In this document: one piece after another, positions 1 through 6,343 of the stretch | Numbering within the stretch: position 1 is the first letter of the stretch | How the letters are laid out: every line of letters starts with the position of its first letter | DNA from: Fidelibacterota bacterium | Lineage (GTDB): Bacteria; Fidelibacterota; Marinisomatia; SCGC-AAA003-L08; TS1B11 | Length of the DNA: 8,533 nt | Reading direction: 5' to 3' | Assembly (NCBI GenBank): GCA_022564085.1 | Contig: JADFMC010000074.1 | Location: 1 to 8,533, forward strand | Notes under the pieces: generated by a model | The model's database searches: none | Told to the model about the DNA's origin: nothing | The model's input: the letters and a program-made list of their open reading frames with translations, nothing else | Position numbers and translations under genes: made by a program

Positions 1-117
1 TGTTACATTAGCTGTGTGAGTTCCAGCAGCAACGAAAACAGCAAGAATAGCAACCACAAAAATTGTAATAGCTACTAGAGAAATAATTGCAACTTTTGTC
101 TTACCAGATTTAAACAT
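1..117 (-). CDS. Partial membrane-anchored or secreted protein, N-terminus only
   Basis: The leftward frame opens at an ATG (117-115) and runs without a stop off the left edge, giving 39 residues. It begins MFKSGKTKV, followed by about 22 hydrophobic residues (AIISLVAITIF onward) and then GTHTANVT. This is a basic N-terminus plus one membrane span or signal peptide, with the mature domain missing. I do not recognise the family. There is no clear Shine-Dalgarno site; instead a TATA-like box lies about 25 bases upstream, which fits a leaderless archaeal gene. The DNA is much richer in AT than the rest of the window. The frame is clearly open, but so short a fragment could still be chance. Confidence 0.55.
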   Translation of the reverse strand, partial: MFKSGKTKVAIISLVAITIFVVAILAVFVAAGTHTANVT

Positions 118-138
118 GTCCCATTTAGAAGTGATTAG

Positions 139-146
139 TATTTAAG
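139..146 (-). promoter_or_regulatory. Archaeal-type TATA box for the partial leftward gene
   Basis: Read on the minus strand the sequence is CTTAAATA, in very AT-rich DNA, centred about 25 bases upstream of the ATG at 117. Archaeal TATA boxes sit 25-27 bases before the transcription start, so this would start the transcript at or next to the ATG, as is common for leaderless archaeal genes. The match and the spacing are seen directly; the archaeal reading is an inference, since AT-rich DNA yields such boxes by chance. Confidence 0.35.
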
Positions 147-388
147 CATTATTATCATCAAAAGAATATTTTTTGTAATATGCTTTTAATTTATGAATTA
201 GCTTTTTACCGTCGAGAAAACGGGTTTTGTTATTACTTTTACTTGATGAAAAAATAAAATAAAACAATTAAGAAATAAATCGTCGTCGGTAAATTGTAAA
301 AATAGTTATTGAATATATTTCTTAAAAGTTTCCCATTCGGAATTATCTTAAGCAACTTGACCCGTACTACGATCATCCGGCCTATCGA

Positions 389-1006
389 GTGGATTTCCTT
401 CTTCTTTACCAAGATGACGAGAAGCGTCAGCACAGTATTATCATAGAGTATGATGGCTTCAATGAACATTTCGGCCATTTCACCCAGAATGCTGATGTAG
501 ATAGTTTCAACTACGACAGTTACTACACAGCAGCGCATGTCGAGCGGGAGAAAATTCTTGAGGGATACGGTTACAAATTCCTCCGTATTAACAGGTTCAA
601 TTTGGGTGATGATCCTATCGCAACACTGAACGAAAGGCTTCTTGATCTTGCTAGACCCCAACCGAAGCTGAGTTTCGCAAGGGATGTGCACAGCCTGGTT
701 GCCTCTCAGGAGGCAGGCCATGCAAAAGAATGTCCCAGATGTGGCAAATTGTTACCCATTGACGCCTTTACCGATAGTAGCCTCGCAACTGGGGTAGGTA
801 GAATCTGTAACGAGTGCAAAATACGTTCTAGCACCCGGACGGGACTTGTTCGCAAGGTTAAATCTAAAATCTCAACCGAACAAGCTACGGCAAGGATCAG
901 CTGTCCAAAATGTGGTTCCCCCATGGAGCGTAGAACTGGAAAGTACGGCGTATTTTACGGATGCTCGACGTATCCAAGGTGTCGTGGCACTCGCAGAATC
1001 CGATAG
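389..1006 (+). CDS. 5'-truncated PD-(D/E)xK nuclease domain with two C-terminal zinc ribbons
   Basis: The only usable in-frame start is GTG 389, but the frame stays open back to 326, just after a stop at 323-325. The translation of that extra stretch (RNYLKQLDPYYDHPAYR) reads like real protein. From the GTG: VDFLLLY then SIIIEYDGFNEHF matches the D...(E/D)xD/K core of Vsr/DUF559-type nucleases, with the likely catalytic Asp at residue 2 and Glu at residue 20. Next come a helical part (EREKILEGYGYKFLRINRFNLG), a first zinc ribbon (CPRCGKLLPIDAF...CNEC, about 115-143) and a topoisomerase-I-like zinc ribbon at the end (CPKCGSPM...GCSTYPRCRG, about 172-200). A nuclease fold starting at its catalytic Asp lacks its first helix, so I read this as the C-terminal remainder of a larger protein, possibly a helicase- or ATPase-linked nuclease. 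It may be a pseudogene, or may have been cut by an assembly join. Confidence 0.75.
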   Translation: MDFLLLYQDDEKRQHSIIIEYDGFNEHFGHFTQNADVDSFNYDSYYTAAHVEREKILEGYGYKFLRINRFNLGDDPIATLNERLLDLARPQPKLSFARDVHSLVASQEAGHAKECPRCGKLLPIDAFTDSSLATGVGRICNECKIRSSTRTGLVRKVKSKISTEQATARISCPKCGSPMERRTGKYGVFYGCSTYPRCRGTRRIR

Positions 1007-1109
1007 AAATATGGTTCGGTCAGTTTTCGGAGAGAAGCGGAAGAATCGGAAGGAACAGCAGAACATGACGAATTCGTTATACGCGGAGTACCGCCGCCCT
1101 ATTTTACGA

Positions 1110-1179
1110 GAATTAGCCCGATAGCGGCTGTTTTAACCTTAAATTTTTCATCGAATTACCCGAGCTGTTTTAGTCTTAA
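1110..1179 (+). repeat. Imperfect direct repeat in the 1007-1206 spacer
   Basis: Two related blocks lie at 1110-1142 and 1153-1179. Both start GAATTA, share CCCG, and share CTGTTTTA followed two bases later by CTTAA. The first block carries about six extra bases between CCCG and CTGTTTTA. They sit just ahead of the ribosome site of the exported protein gene at 1207. The duplication is visible; a regulatory role, such as two binding sites for one protein, is only a guess. I see no convincing gene in the spacer. Confidence 0.5.
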
Positions 1180-1206
1180 CCAGGTTGGCCTCCAAGGATA
1201 AATATT

Positions 1207-2598
1207 GTGCCTGAAGAAACCGCCCTACCCCGGCCAGGGCTGAGCATGGGTCGCCTCCTATGGTCGGCCCTCTTACTATGCTCGATTGCCCCGGCCCTGA
1301 TGACCGGTCCGCGCCTGGCTGCCCAGCGCTCACGAACAGTCACCCTGTATGTCATCGACTTCGATAACCTGGCGGGCGATTCCAATCTGGATTGGCTCTC
1401 CAAGGCGCTCAAGGATATGATTCTGCTACGCCTGGAGGAGGAGCCGCTGCTCAGGGCCCGGGACGCCGGCCAGATCGCTCCCTTCCTGGAGTCCCGCTCG
1501 GCAAAAAGAGTTGCCAAGGGGACCCGGTTGGCGGGCAACAGTCTGCTGCTCATGGGTACCTACCGCCGCGAGGACGCTCGCCTGGTGATGGGCCTGCAAC
1601 TGTTGGACATGGACAACTGGGCCGGCTTGAAACAGGAGACGGTGGAGGCTATATACAGCGATATCCCCCAGGTTAACAAGCAGCTGGTGGAGGCGGTGCT
1701 GGCCATGGTCAAAGGGCTGGATTTTGCCAGCGGTGTGCGGCTGGATGCGCCTCCCATGCCACCGGCGGCCGGCGTCCCGGCGGGCCGGTTGGAAGGGGAG
1801 GGCAAATTTATCTCACCGGAGGATTACGCCAAGGAACTACCCGCAGCCGGGGAAGATCTGGAACGGGCCCTGACTGATCTGGAGGAGGTCATGGACCGCT
1901 ATTCCGGTTTCCAGGGCGAGGCGGGGGAGACCCAGCGGTTGGGTGAGGCCTACAGCCGGGAATTCAACTTGGAGGGCTTCGGCGTCCTGCCCGAGGAGCG
2001 GGCTCGCCATACCGCCCTGTTCGAGGATGTGTTGCGCCGGGTAGCCGATAATCCCTATTCCGCCGAGATCGGCCAGCTGGACCTGGTGGTGGACCCCTTC
2101 AACGAGCAGCGGGTGTTCCTCAACATCCCAATAACTTACCGGATCAAGAATACATTGCTGGAGGACATGCTATATAGCCTGCCCTACGTCTCCACCCGGG
2201 AGACCGGTTCCATGCGGGCCGTGCGCTACGACAAAAGCAGTTTTAATTTCTCGCCGGAGCTGCTCCGGGGCATTGCCAGGGGCAATTTCCGGGTGACGCC
2301 GGTGGTGACTTTGCAGGATGCCGGTGGCCGGGCCAGGGTGGTGATCGTGGACAGCCCCGATCTGGCCTGGGAACGCTATTTCCCCAGCCAGGGGATCACG
2401 GCGGTGCGGCAGAAGCGCTTCGTCTCCATGCTGGCCGTCACCACCAGCGGCTATGCCGTGGACGTGCGGTTGGGCACCACCGATCAGGAGGTCACCTACG
2501 TGGTGGAGGTGGACCTGAGCCTGCTGACCAGCTCGGCCCGAGTGGTAGTGCGCTTCCTGAAAGAGGAGCAGTTGGAGCGCTTCCTGCGTTCGCTATAG
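1207..2598 (+). CDS. Exported protein with TolB-N/FlgO-like domain and unknown C-terminal half
   Basis: 463 codons from GTG 1207, with AAGGA eight bases upstream. ATG 1246 (MGRLLWSALLLCS) is an alternative start with only a weak AGGG; it would begin directly at a classic signal peptide that ends near LAAQ, residues 14-40. Residues about 44-170 (VTLYVIDFDNLAGDSNLDWL, ADMILL-like helix, LLLMGTYRREDARLVMGLQLLD) resemble the N-terminal domain of TolB and the FlgO/CsgG-type periplasmic fold that senses or binds at the envelope. Residues 178-200 are Pro/Gly/Ala-rich and look like a linker. Residues 205-285 are charged and helical. Residues 285-463 are beta-rich (LDLVVDPFNEQRVFLNIPITYRIK, GYAVDVRLGTTDQEVTYVVEVDL) and I do not recognise them. 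No TolB beta-propeller or Pal partner gene is nearby, so it is not TolB itself. It most likely acts in the periplasm or at the outer membrane. The gene is clearly richer in GC than the nuclease and sppA genes. Confidence 0.85.
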   Translation: MPEETALPRPGLSMGRLLWSALLLCSIAPALMTGPRLAAQRSRTVTLYVIDFDNLAGDSNLDWLSKALKDMILLRLEEEPLLRARDAGQIAPFLESRSAKRVAKGTRLAGNSLLLMGTYRREDARLVMGLQLLDMDNWAGLKQETVEAIYSDIPQVNKQLVEAVLAMVKGLDFASGVRLDAPPMPPAAGVPAGRLEGEGKFISPEDYAKELPAAGEDLERALTDLEEVMDRYSGFQGEAGETQRLGEAYSREFNLEGFGVLPEERARHTALFEDVLRRVADNPYSAEIGQLDLVVDPFNEQRVFLNIPITYRIKNTLLEDMLYSLPYVSTRETGSMRAVRYDKSSFNFSPELLRGIARGNFRVTPVVTLQDAGGRARVVIVDSPDLAWERYFPSQGITAVRQKRFVSMLAVTTSGYAVDVRLGTTDQEVTYVVEVDLSLLTSSARVVVRFLKEEQLERFLRSL

Positions 2599-2624
2599 GC
2601 CCGGACGGCCGCCCTGATAGCGTC

Positions 2625-2653
2625 TTGCCCGCCTCACCGTTTGGGATTAATAT
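2625..2653 (+). promoter_or_regulatory. Sigma-70-like promoter of the tRNA-Gln/tRNA-Glu unit
   Basis: TTGCCC at 2625-2630, a 17-base spacer, then TAATAT at 2648-2653. The following bases (TGCGGGGAG) form a GC-rich discriminator of the kind found at stable-RNA promoters. A start near 2660 would leave an 11-base leader before tRNA-Gln. Confidence 0.5.
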
Positions 2654-2671
2654 TGCGGGGAGTTTTTTGAC

Positions 2672-2742
2672 TGGGGAATGGTCTAATGGCAGGACATGTG
2701 ACTCTGGATCACAAGGTCGGGGTTCGAATCCCTGTTCCCCAA
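2672..2742 (+). tRNA. tRNA-Gln (anticodon CTG)
   Basis: A full cloverleaf can be folded by hand. The acceptor stem is TGGGGAA with TTCCCCA (2735-2741), closed by U1-A72, and the discriminator is A2742. The D stem is GTCT/GGAC, the anticodon stem TGTGA/TCACA with loop CTCTGGA (anticodon CTG at 2704-2706), and the T loop TTCGAAT. Length is 71 with a short D loop. CCA is not encoded. It reads CAG codons and is first in a two-gene unit with tRNA-Glu 44 bases downstream. Confidence 0.95.
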
Positions 2743-2786
2743 CGGGGTACCGGCCGGATGACATTTCCCTGGCCGATTTACACAAA

Positions 2787-2858
2787 GGCGCATTCGTCTA
2801 GGGGTTAGGACGCCGGCCTCTCACGCCGGTAACAGGGGTTCGATTCCCCTATGCGCTA
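2787..2858 (+). tRNA. tRNA-Glu (anticodon CTC)
   Basis: The cloverleaf has acceptor stem GGCGCAT with ATGCGCT (2851-2857), ending in a G1-U72 wobble, and discriminator A2858. D stem GTCT/GGAC, anticodon stem CCGGC/GCCGG with loop CTCTCAC (anticodon CTC at 2820-2822), and T loop TTCGATT. CCA is not encoded. The sequence from the D arm to the T arm follows the pattern seen in Bacteroidota-like tRNA-Glu. It decodes GAG. Confidence 0.95.
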
Positions 2859-2880
2859 CACTACTCCGCCCATCGGCAGG

Positions 2881-2913
2881 CCCGCTACTCCAATTGGTGA
2901 AGGCGGGTTTTCT
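2881..2913 (+). terminator. Rho-independent terminator of the Gln-Glu tRNA unit
   Basis: CCCGC (2881-2885) pairs with GCGGG (2903-2907), with extra weaker pairs around the central CCAATTGG, followed by TTTTCT. It lies 22 bases after tRNA-Glu, which fits a two-tRNA transcript ending here. From here to about 3054 I see no gene or clear signal. Confidence 0.65.
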
Positions 2914-3054
2914 ATTACCGCTGGAATGGTCCGGATTACCCTGGCTTTGTTTGGAGAATGGTGCGCAGAAGCAGCTGGCAGAATGGGGATGCTTGTTCGG
3001 CCTCAGACCGATACCCTTCATCAGCAGCAGATGGACAACCCTCTAGCAAAAGGG

Positions 3055-3084
3055 TTGAAAATGAGGTACGCCATTAGTTAGGAT
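3055..3084 (+). promoter_or_regulatory. Possible promoter of the small Arg/Glu-rich gene
   Basis: TTGAAA at 3055-3060, an 18-base spacer, then TAGGAT at 3079-3084, about 50 bases before the ATG at 3136. The -35 box overlaps the right arm of a small hairpin (AACCCT 3037-3042 with AGGGTT 3051-3056). Neither box is perfect, so this is tentative. Confidence 0.35.
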
Positions 3085-3135
3085 ATAGAGACTGAACCTC
3101 TGTATATTTACCGATCAATGCAGGAGACATCTTTG

Positions 3136-3303
3136 ATGAAAGAAAAAAGATCCGGTAACTTGAGACGCATATTACAGCGAGTGCGTGCCACCTTCGACCG
3201 CCGGGCTGAAGAAAAGAAAATCGAGCAGGAACGGCGGGCAGAAGAAGAAAGACGCACCAAACCCGATCAACGCTCCGGCGAAGGACGGCGATCCGACGAA
3301 TGA
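3136..3303 (+). CDS. Small highly charged Arg/Glu-rich protein
   Basis: 55 codons from ATG 3136, chosen because AGGAG (3122-3126) sits nine bases upstream; ATG 3118 would add six residues but has no ribosome site. The protein starts MKEKRSGNLRRILQRVR and then consists almost wholly of R, E, K, Q and D, with RRAEE occurring twice 14 residues apart (RRAEEKK, RRAEEER). It ends KPDQRSGEGRRSDE. It should form a single charged helix or coiled coil and has no membrane segment. I do not recognise a family; similar charged tails occur in RNA- or DNA-binding accessory proteins, but that is not evidence of function. It has its own possible promoter upstream and stands alone between tRNA genes. Confidence 0.55.
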   Translation: MKEKRSGNLRRILQRVRATFDRRAEEKKIEQERRAEEERRTKPDQRSGEGRRSDE

Positions 3304-3379
3304 TTGCCGGCCTCGCCCGGGGCCACTCTCTTTGGAGCATTTCCCATACTTCAGCCACGACATTTTCTTGGACCGTAAC

Positions 3380-3407
3380 AACGGTACGAATCCCCTATAC
3401 TTTACCA
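3380..3407 (+). other. Possible degenerate tRNA 3' end with CCA
   Basis: The register TACGAAT (loop, 3385-3391), CCCCT (3392-3396), seven bases (3397-3403), A3404 and CCA (3405-3407) matches the spacing of a tRNA T loop, T stem, acceptor strand, discriminator and CCA. Only three of five T-stem pairs form, position 55 is A, and no matching 5' half lies upstream. It could be a decayed remnant or chance. Intact tRNAs in the window do not encode CCA. Confidence 0.2.
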
Positions 3408-3412
3408 CGCCA

Positions 3413-3468
3413 CCCCGCTTGCCGGGGACAGCCGGCAGCCCGTAATTTCCGGCGGGCTGTTTGGTTTT
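3413..3468 (+). terminator. Two hairpins, the second a rho-independent terminator
   Basis: The first hairpin is CCCCG (3413-3417) with CGGGG (3423-3427). The second is CAGCCCG (3436-3442) with CGGGCTG (3453-3459), a perfect seven-base stem, followed by TTTGGTTTT (3460-3468). The second looks like a working terminator for rightward transcription, presumably from the small gene ending at 3303, and it insulates tRNA-Arg. Apart from the possible tRNA remnant, the stretch 3304-3412 shows only the small hairpin ACCGT/ACGGT (3372-3385). Confidence 0.65.
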
Positions 3469-3484
3469 GCCCACAAGTTAATAA

Positions 3485-3558
3485 GCGCCCGTAGCTCAAC
3501 TGGACAGAGCGTCTGGCTACGGACCAGAAGGTTGGAGGTTCGAGTCCTCTCGGGCGTA
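3485..3558 (+). tRNA. tRNA-Arg (anticodon ACG)
   Basis: The cloverleaf has acceptor stem GCGCCCG with CGGGCGT (3551-3557), G1-U72, and discriminator A3558. The anticodon stem is TCTGG/CCAGA with loop CTACGGA, anticodon ACG at 3519-3521, and the T stem GGAGG/CCTCT closes loop TTCGAGT. CCA is not encoded. In bacteria A34 of this tRNA is changed to inosine by TadA so that it reads CGU, CGC and CGA; a tadA gene lies at 7795 in this same window. No clear promoter is visible just upstream: TAATAA touches the first base of the gene and is too close. Confidence 0.95.
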
Positions 3559-3596
3559 CTGATTAAAACCCCAAGTCTCTTATTGATACAAGTGGC

Positions 3597-3650
3597 AGGT
3601 TGGAGGTTCGCCACGCCGCTGGCGGGGTCCAGTCCTCTCGGGCGTACTGA
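3597..3650 (+). pseudogene. Broken tRNA-Arg 3' copy split by a 20-base insert
   Basis: Bases 3597-3610 are identical to 3529-3542 (variable loop to T loop of tRNA-Arg), and 3631-3650 are identical to 3543-3562 (rest of the T loop, acceptor strand, and four bases past the gene). Between them lie 20 GC-rich bases (3611-3630) that can fold as CGCC/GGCG. Thus 34 bases are duplicated without a mismatch and interrupted inside the T loop. There is no 5' half, so it cannot make a tRNA. A few bases beyond also match loosely (AAAA then CCCC). It looks like a tandem duplication remnant or an old attachment site. Confidence 0.75.
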
Positions 3651-3652
3651 CG

Positions 3653-3680
3653 AAAAGCCCCGGTTCCATTAGGAGACCGG
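3653..3680 (-). terminator. Hairpin, likely terminator of sppA
   Basis: On the minus strand CCGGT (3680-3676) pairs with ACCGG (3664-3660), extended inward by TCC/GGA with one bulged base, followed by GGC and TTTT (3656-3653). It lies about 140 bases after the sppA stop. On the plus strand the same hairpin stands after tRNA-Arg but has no T run. Confidence 0.45.
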
Positions 3681-3734
3681 AGTATATTTGCAATCTATTC
3701 GGTGATAGATCTCCCTTACATTAATTTCTGATGA

Positions 3735-3755
3735 GTCCCCCAGGGCATGGGGGAC
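3735..3755. other. Perfect seven-base-pair hairpin
   Basis: GTCCCCC (3735-3741) pairs with GGGGGAC (3749-3755) around a seven-base loop. Neither side is followed by a T run, so it is not a standard terminator. It lies between sppA and the tRNA-Arg remnant and may stabilise the 3' end of the sppA transcript. Nothing else is apparent in 3681-3822. Confidence 0.5.
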
Positions 3756-3822
3756 CACAACTCCGCCACACCAAATCCCCGATCAAAGCCATAGCATTGT
3801 CCTTAGCCTGACTACGCTAACC

Positions 3823-6237
3823 TCAATCCTCGAAAATCAATTCCTCCTCCATGAGATATAGAAATTTCTCATCATTGATCAGTTTCGCCCGGTCAAGCAT
3901 TTTCCATAACGGGACTTCAGTTTCAAATGCCGCCATAAGATACGCAAGTTCAGATGTTGATTCCGCCCTAAACGCAAATTTCATCTCTTCCACACCCCGA
4001 TAGATCTGTAGTTGATATCCATCTTCTTTTAATCCGGCTTTTACCCGGGCAATATCGATGGCTCTGTCCAAGCCACCCAGAACGTCTACCAGGCCGATCT
4101 CCTGGGCATCAATCCCCGACCAGATTCTTCCCTGGGCAATCTCGTCCACCTCATCTCGAGTCATCCCCCGGCCCTCTGCCACGCGACTTAGGAATTGCTC
4201 GTAGTAGCTATCCACAATCTCTTGCATACGCCGTCCCTCTTGGTCCGTAAACGGGCGGTGCAAACCAAACATTTCCGCATGGGGCTGCTCCTTGACGATA
4301 TCCATGTTATACCCGATCTTTTTGAATAAAGCGCCCAAGGATACCTTGCCACTAAAGACGCCAATTGAGCCGGTAATAGTACTGGAATCCGCTACAATGG
4401 TATCTGCCGCACAGGCGATATAATAGCCACCCGATCCAGCCACATTGGCCATGGAGATGATGAACGGTTTACGATTTTTCTCATCGGCGGAATCGGGGTG
4501 GGTCGTCCGATGCACTTCCCGCCAGATATCCTCCGATGCCAGCACCGAACCGCCAGGACTATTCACCCGCATCACAATGGCCTTTACCGACTTATCCTCC
4601 CGTGCCTTGCGGATCGCCTTGGTGGTCGTCTCGGAACCGATCATTTTGTCGCCACCAAATGGGGAGGGTTGACTTTTCCCGGGAACAATCGTACCCTCCG
4701 CGTAGATGATGGCGATCTTCGCTATTGCCCCGGAATCCCAATCATATACCCATTGCTTGGGCTGCTGGTGTGATTTAATAATCTTTACATCTTTTCCCGC
4801 AACCTGTTTTATTTTCTTCACTACTTGGTCGGGATGATAGATACCATCAATCAAACCTGCTTCCAGTGCCATTGATGGGGTGAAAAGAGCGGCAGCATAT
4901 ATTTCGTCCAATTTATCTTGCGACCAACCGCGTCCTCTCTTGATCATTCCCGAATAGATTGATTGCATATCTTTCAAGAGCGCCTCATAGGCTTCCCGGC
5001 TTGGCGCCGATAAGCGTTCCCGTGTATAGGGCTCCGCAGCGGTTTTATAATCACCCCGGCGATAGAGCTGGGCCTCTACCCCTATCTTCTCAAACAACCC
5101 CTTCCAGAATCCAATGCCAAAAGCGATTCCATCTACATCGATGATTCCCCCGCTGTTTAGAAAAATCGAATCAGCTACACAGGCCAGGGCATACTGCGCA
5201 TCTCGCGCAGCATTGATGAACGCAAAAATCTGTTTCCCAGCTCGCTTGAATTCCACAAGCGCCTGGTATACTTCCTCCATCATTCCCAATCCGGTAGAAT
5301 AACCATCCGGTTTGAGAATGATACCATCAATATTTGGATTCTCGGCCATATCCTTGATATTATCGACCAATGTTTTCAAGGTCAGCGTCCTGGGACCAAA
5401 GAACACCCTGGGCGTAGGGGAATCGGTTATAGGATGCTCGAATGCTAGTTCTATATACGTCGGAACTTTCCTTGAAAGGGCACTCCTTCGATGCTCGCTG
5501 GAAATGTGAAAGCCGACCATACTGCTGGTATATTTACCGTCGTTGCGGTAATCATGGTAGGTCTCTACGCTACCCTTCCCAAATCCAAAACCAAGTCCCA
5601 ACTGCATTTCTTTACTGTTGGTGTTGAAACTAACAGAGATTTTCAGGCCGTCTATTGCTTCCGTCTGAATTTGCGCAATGCCATAAAGTCCCCTACCATT
5701 TTGAAAGAAGCCATCGCTGTCAAAGGCAAATCGGTGATCATATGCCAGGGTGAAGCGATTACCGAAAGGGCGCAGGGCGATCCCGAGGACCAGCTCCTGA
5801 TCATTATTGTAATGAGTATAGGTATTCTTCCACATCAAGCTGCTGGAAAACCAAGGGAAGCCTCGATACATTACACCCGTGTCGATGGCGTCCAACCTGC
5901 GGGTCGATAAATGAGAGGCAAATCCTAGATAAAACCCTTTCCCAACATGTTCTCCGCTGCTCCAGTGAAATTGGTTTCGACCATATTTCTGGCGAGTGAA
6001 TCCGAATCCTGTGCGACCAGTTTGAAGATAGATACTAAAGTCATTTTGGCTGGAATCTGGTTTGGTGAAATCAGTAGGAGCCAATAATAGCAGATTAAAG
6101 CCCCGGGAGATTCCAAGTCCTGCAGGATTGATTACCACACTGCCGGCATCGTCACTAATCGAGCTGGAGGTTGTGGGCACATACTGGGAGAATAGTGTAG
6201 CAGTAACCAGAAATATGATCGCAAATATTTTCCCCAT
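3823..6237 (-). CDS. sppA: SppA-type signal peptide peptidase fused to an outer-membrane-barrel-like N-terminus
   Basis: 804 codons from ATG 6237, chosen because GGAG lies six bases upstream and the protein then starts with a clean signal peptide (MGKIFAIIFLVTATLFSQ). ATG 6264 would add nine residues without a good ribosome site. Residues about 25-45 (SISDDAGSVVINPAGLG) carry the D-A-x-x-x-x-NPAGL motif of PorV/FadL-like outer-membrane barrels. Up to about 250 there are alternating-polarity strands rich in aromatic and Gly residues. Two S49 SppA domains follow: about 280-480 with GDYKTAAEPY, whose Lys398 is the expected general base, and about 505-735 with VNSPGGS (558-564) and AGSGGYY, whose Ser602 is the expected nucleophile. 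The Lys-Ser distance of 204 is close to the 200 of E. coli SppA, which has 618 residues, so the protease should be active. SppA enzymes cut leftover signal peptides and other membrane peptides in the periplasm. The fusion would tether the protease to the outer membrane or let a channel serve it. The tail after 735 is acidic. Confidence 0.93.
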   Translation of the reverse strand: MGKIFAIIFLVTATLFSQYVPTTSSSISDDAGSVVINPAGLGISRGFNLLLLAPTDFTKPDSSQNDFSIYLQTGRTGFGFTRQKYGRNQFHWSSGEHVGKGFYLGFASHLSTRRLDAIDTGVMYRGFPWFSSSLMWKNTYTHYNNDQELVLGIALRPFGNRFTLAYDHRFAFDSDGFFQNGRGLYGIAQIQTEAIDGLKISVSFNTNSKEMQLGLGFGFGKGSVETYHDYRNDGKYTSSMVGFHISSEHRRSALSRKVPTYIELAFEHPITDSPTPRVFFGPRTLTLKTLVDNIKDMAENPNIDGIILKPDGYSTGLGMMEEVYQALVEFKRAGKQIFAFINAARDAQYALACVADSIFLNSGGIIDVDGIAFGIGFWKGLFEKIGVEAQLYRRGDYKTAAEPYTRERLSAPSREAYEALLKDMQSIYSGMIKRGRGWSQDKLDEIYAAALFTPSMALEAGLIDGIYHPDQVVKKIKQVAGKDVKIIKSHQQPKQWVYDWDSGAIAKIAIIYAEGTIVPGKSQPSPFGGDKMIGSETTTKAIRKAREDKSVKAIVMRVNSPGGSVLASEDIWREVHRTTHPDSADEKNRKPFIISMANVAGSGGYYIACAADTIVADSSTITGSIGVFSGKVSLGALFKKIGYNMDIVKEQPHAEMFGLHRPFTDQEGRRMQEIVDSYYEQFLSRVAEGRGMTRDEVDEIAQGRIWSGIDAQEIGLVDVLGGLDRAIDIARVKAGLKEDGYQLQIYRGVEEMKFAFRAESTSELAYLMAAFETEVPLWKMLDRAKLINDEKFLYLMEEELIFED

Positions 6238-6343
6238 CTTTTTCTCCGTTGTTATGCTTATCATTTCAAGTATGTACCTTGATTAATCGATCCTTCATAT
6301 TCGGCCCAAAGAATCCATATTTATTGCGATTTTCACGGTTGCC

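Noticed and set aside
239..721. Leftward 160-codon frame opposite the nuclease remnant
   Set aside because: It lies antisense to conserved nuclease and zinc-ribbon coding sequence and crosses the composition boundary.
1065..1124. 19-codon frame starting MTNSLYAEYRRP with AGGA upstream
   Set aside because: Too short and without further support; the ribosome-site match is common by chance.
2851..3081. Rightward frame of 76 codons
   Set aside because: It starts inside the acceptor stem of tRNA-Glu and runs through the terminator; there is no ribosome site.
2492..3614. Leftward frames crossing the tRNA genes, with segments such as GFEPRPCDPESH, RGIEPLLPA and ERTRTSNLLVRSQTLCPVELRA
   Set aside because: These are the well-known false proteins translated from antisense tRNA genes; they have no ribosome sites and overlap intact tRNAs.
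4445..5910. Several rightward frames of 61-139 codons opposite sppA
   Set aside because: They are shadows of a gene with clear catalytic motifs on the other strand.
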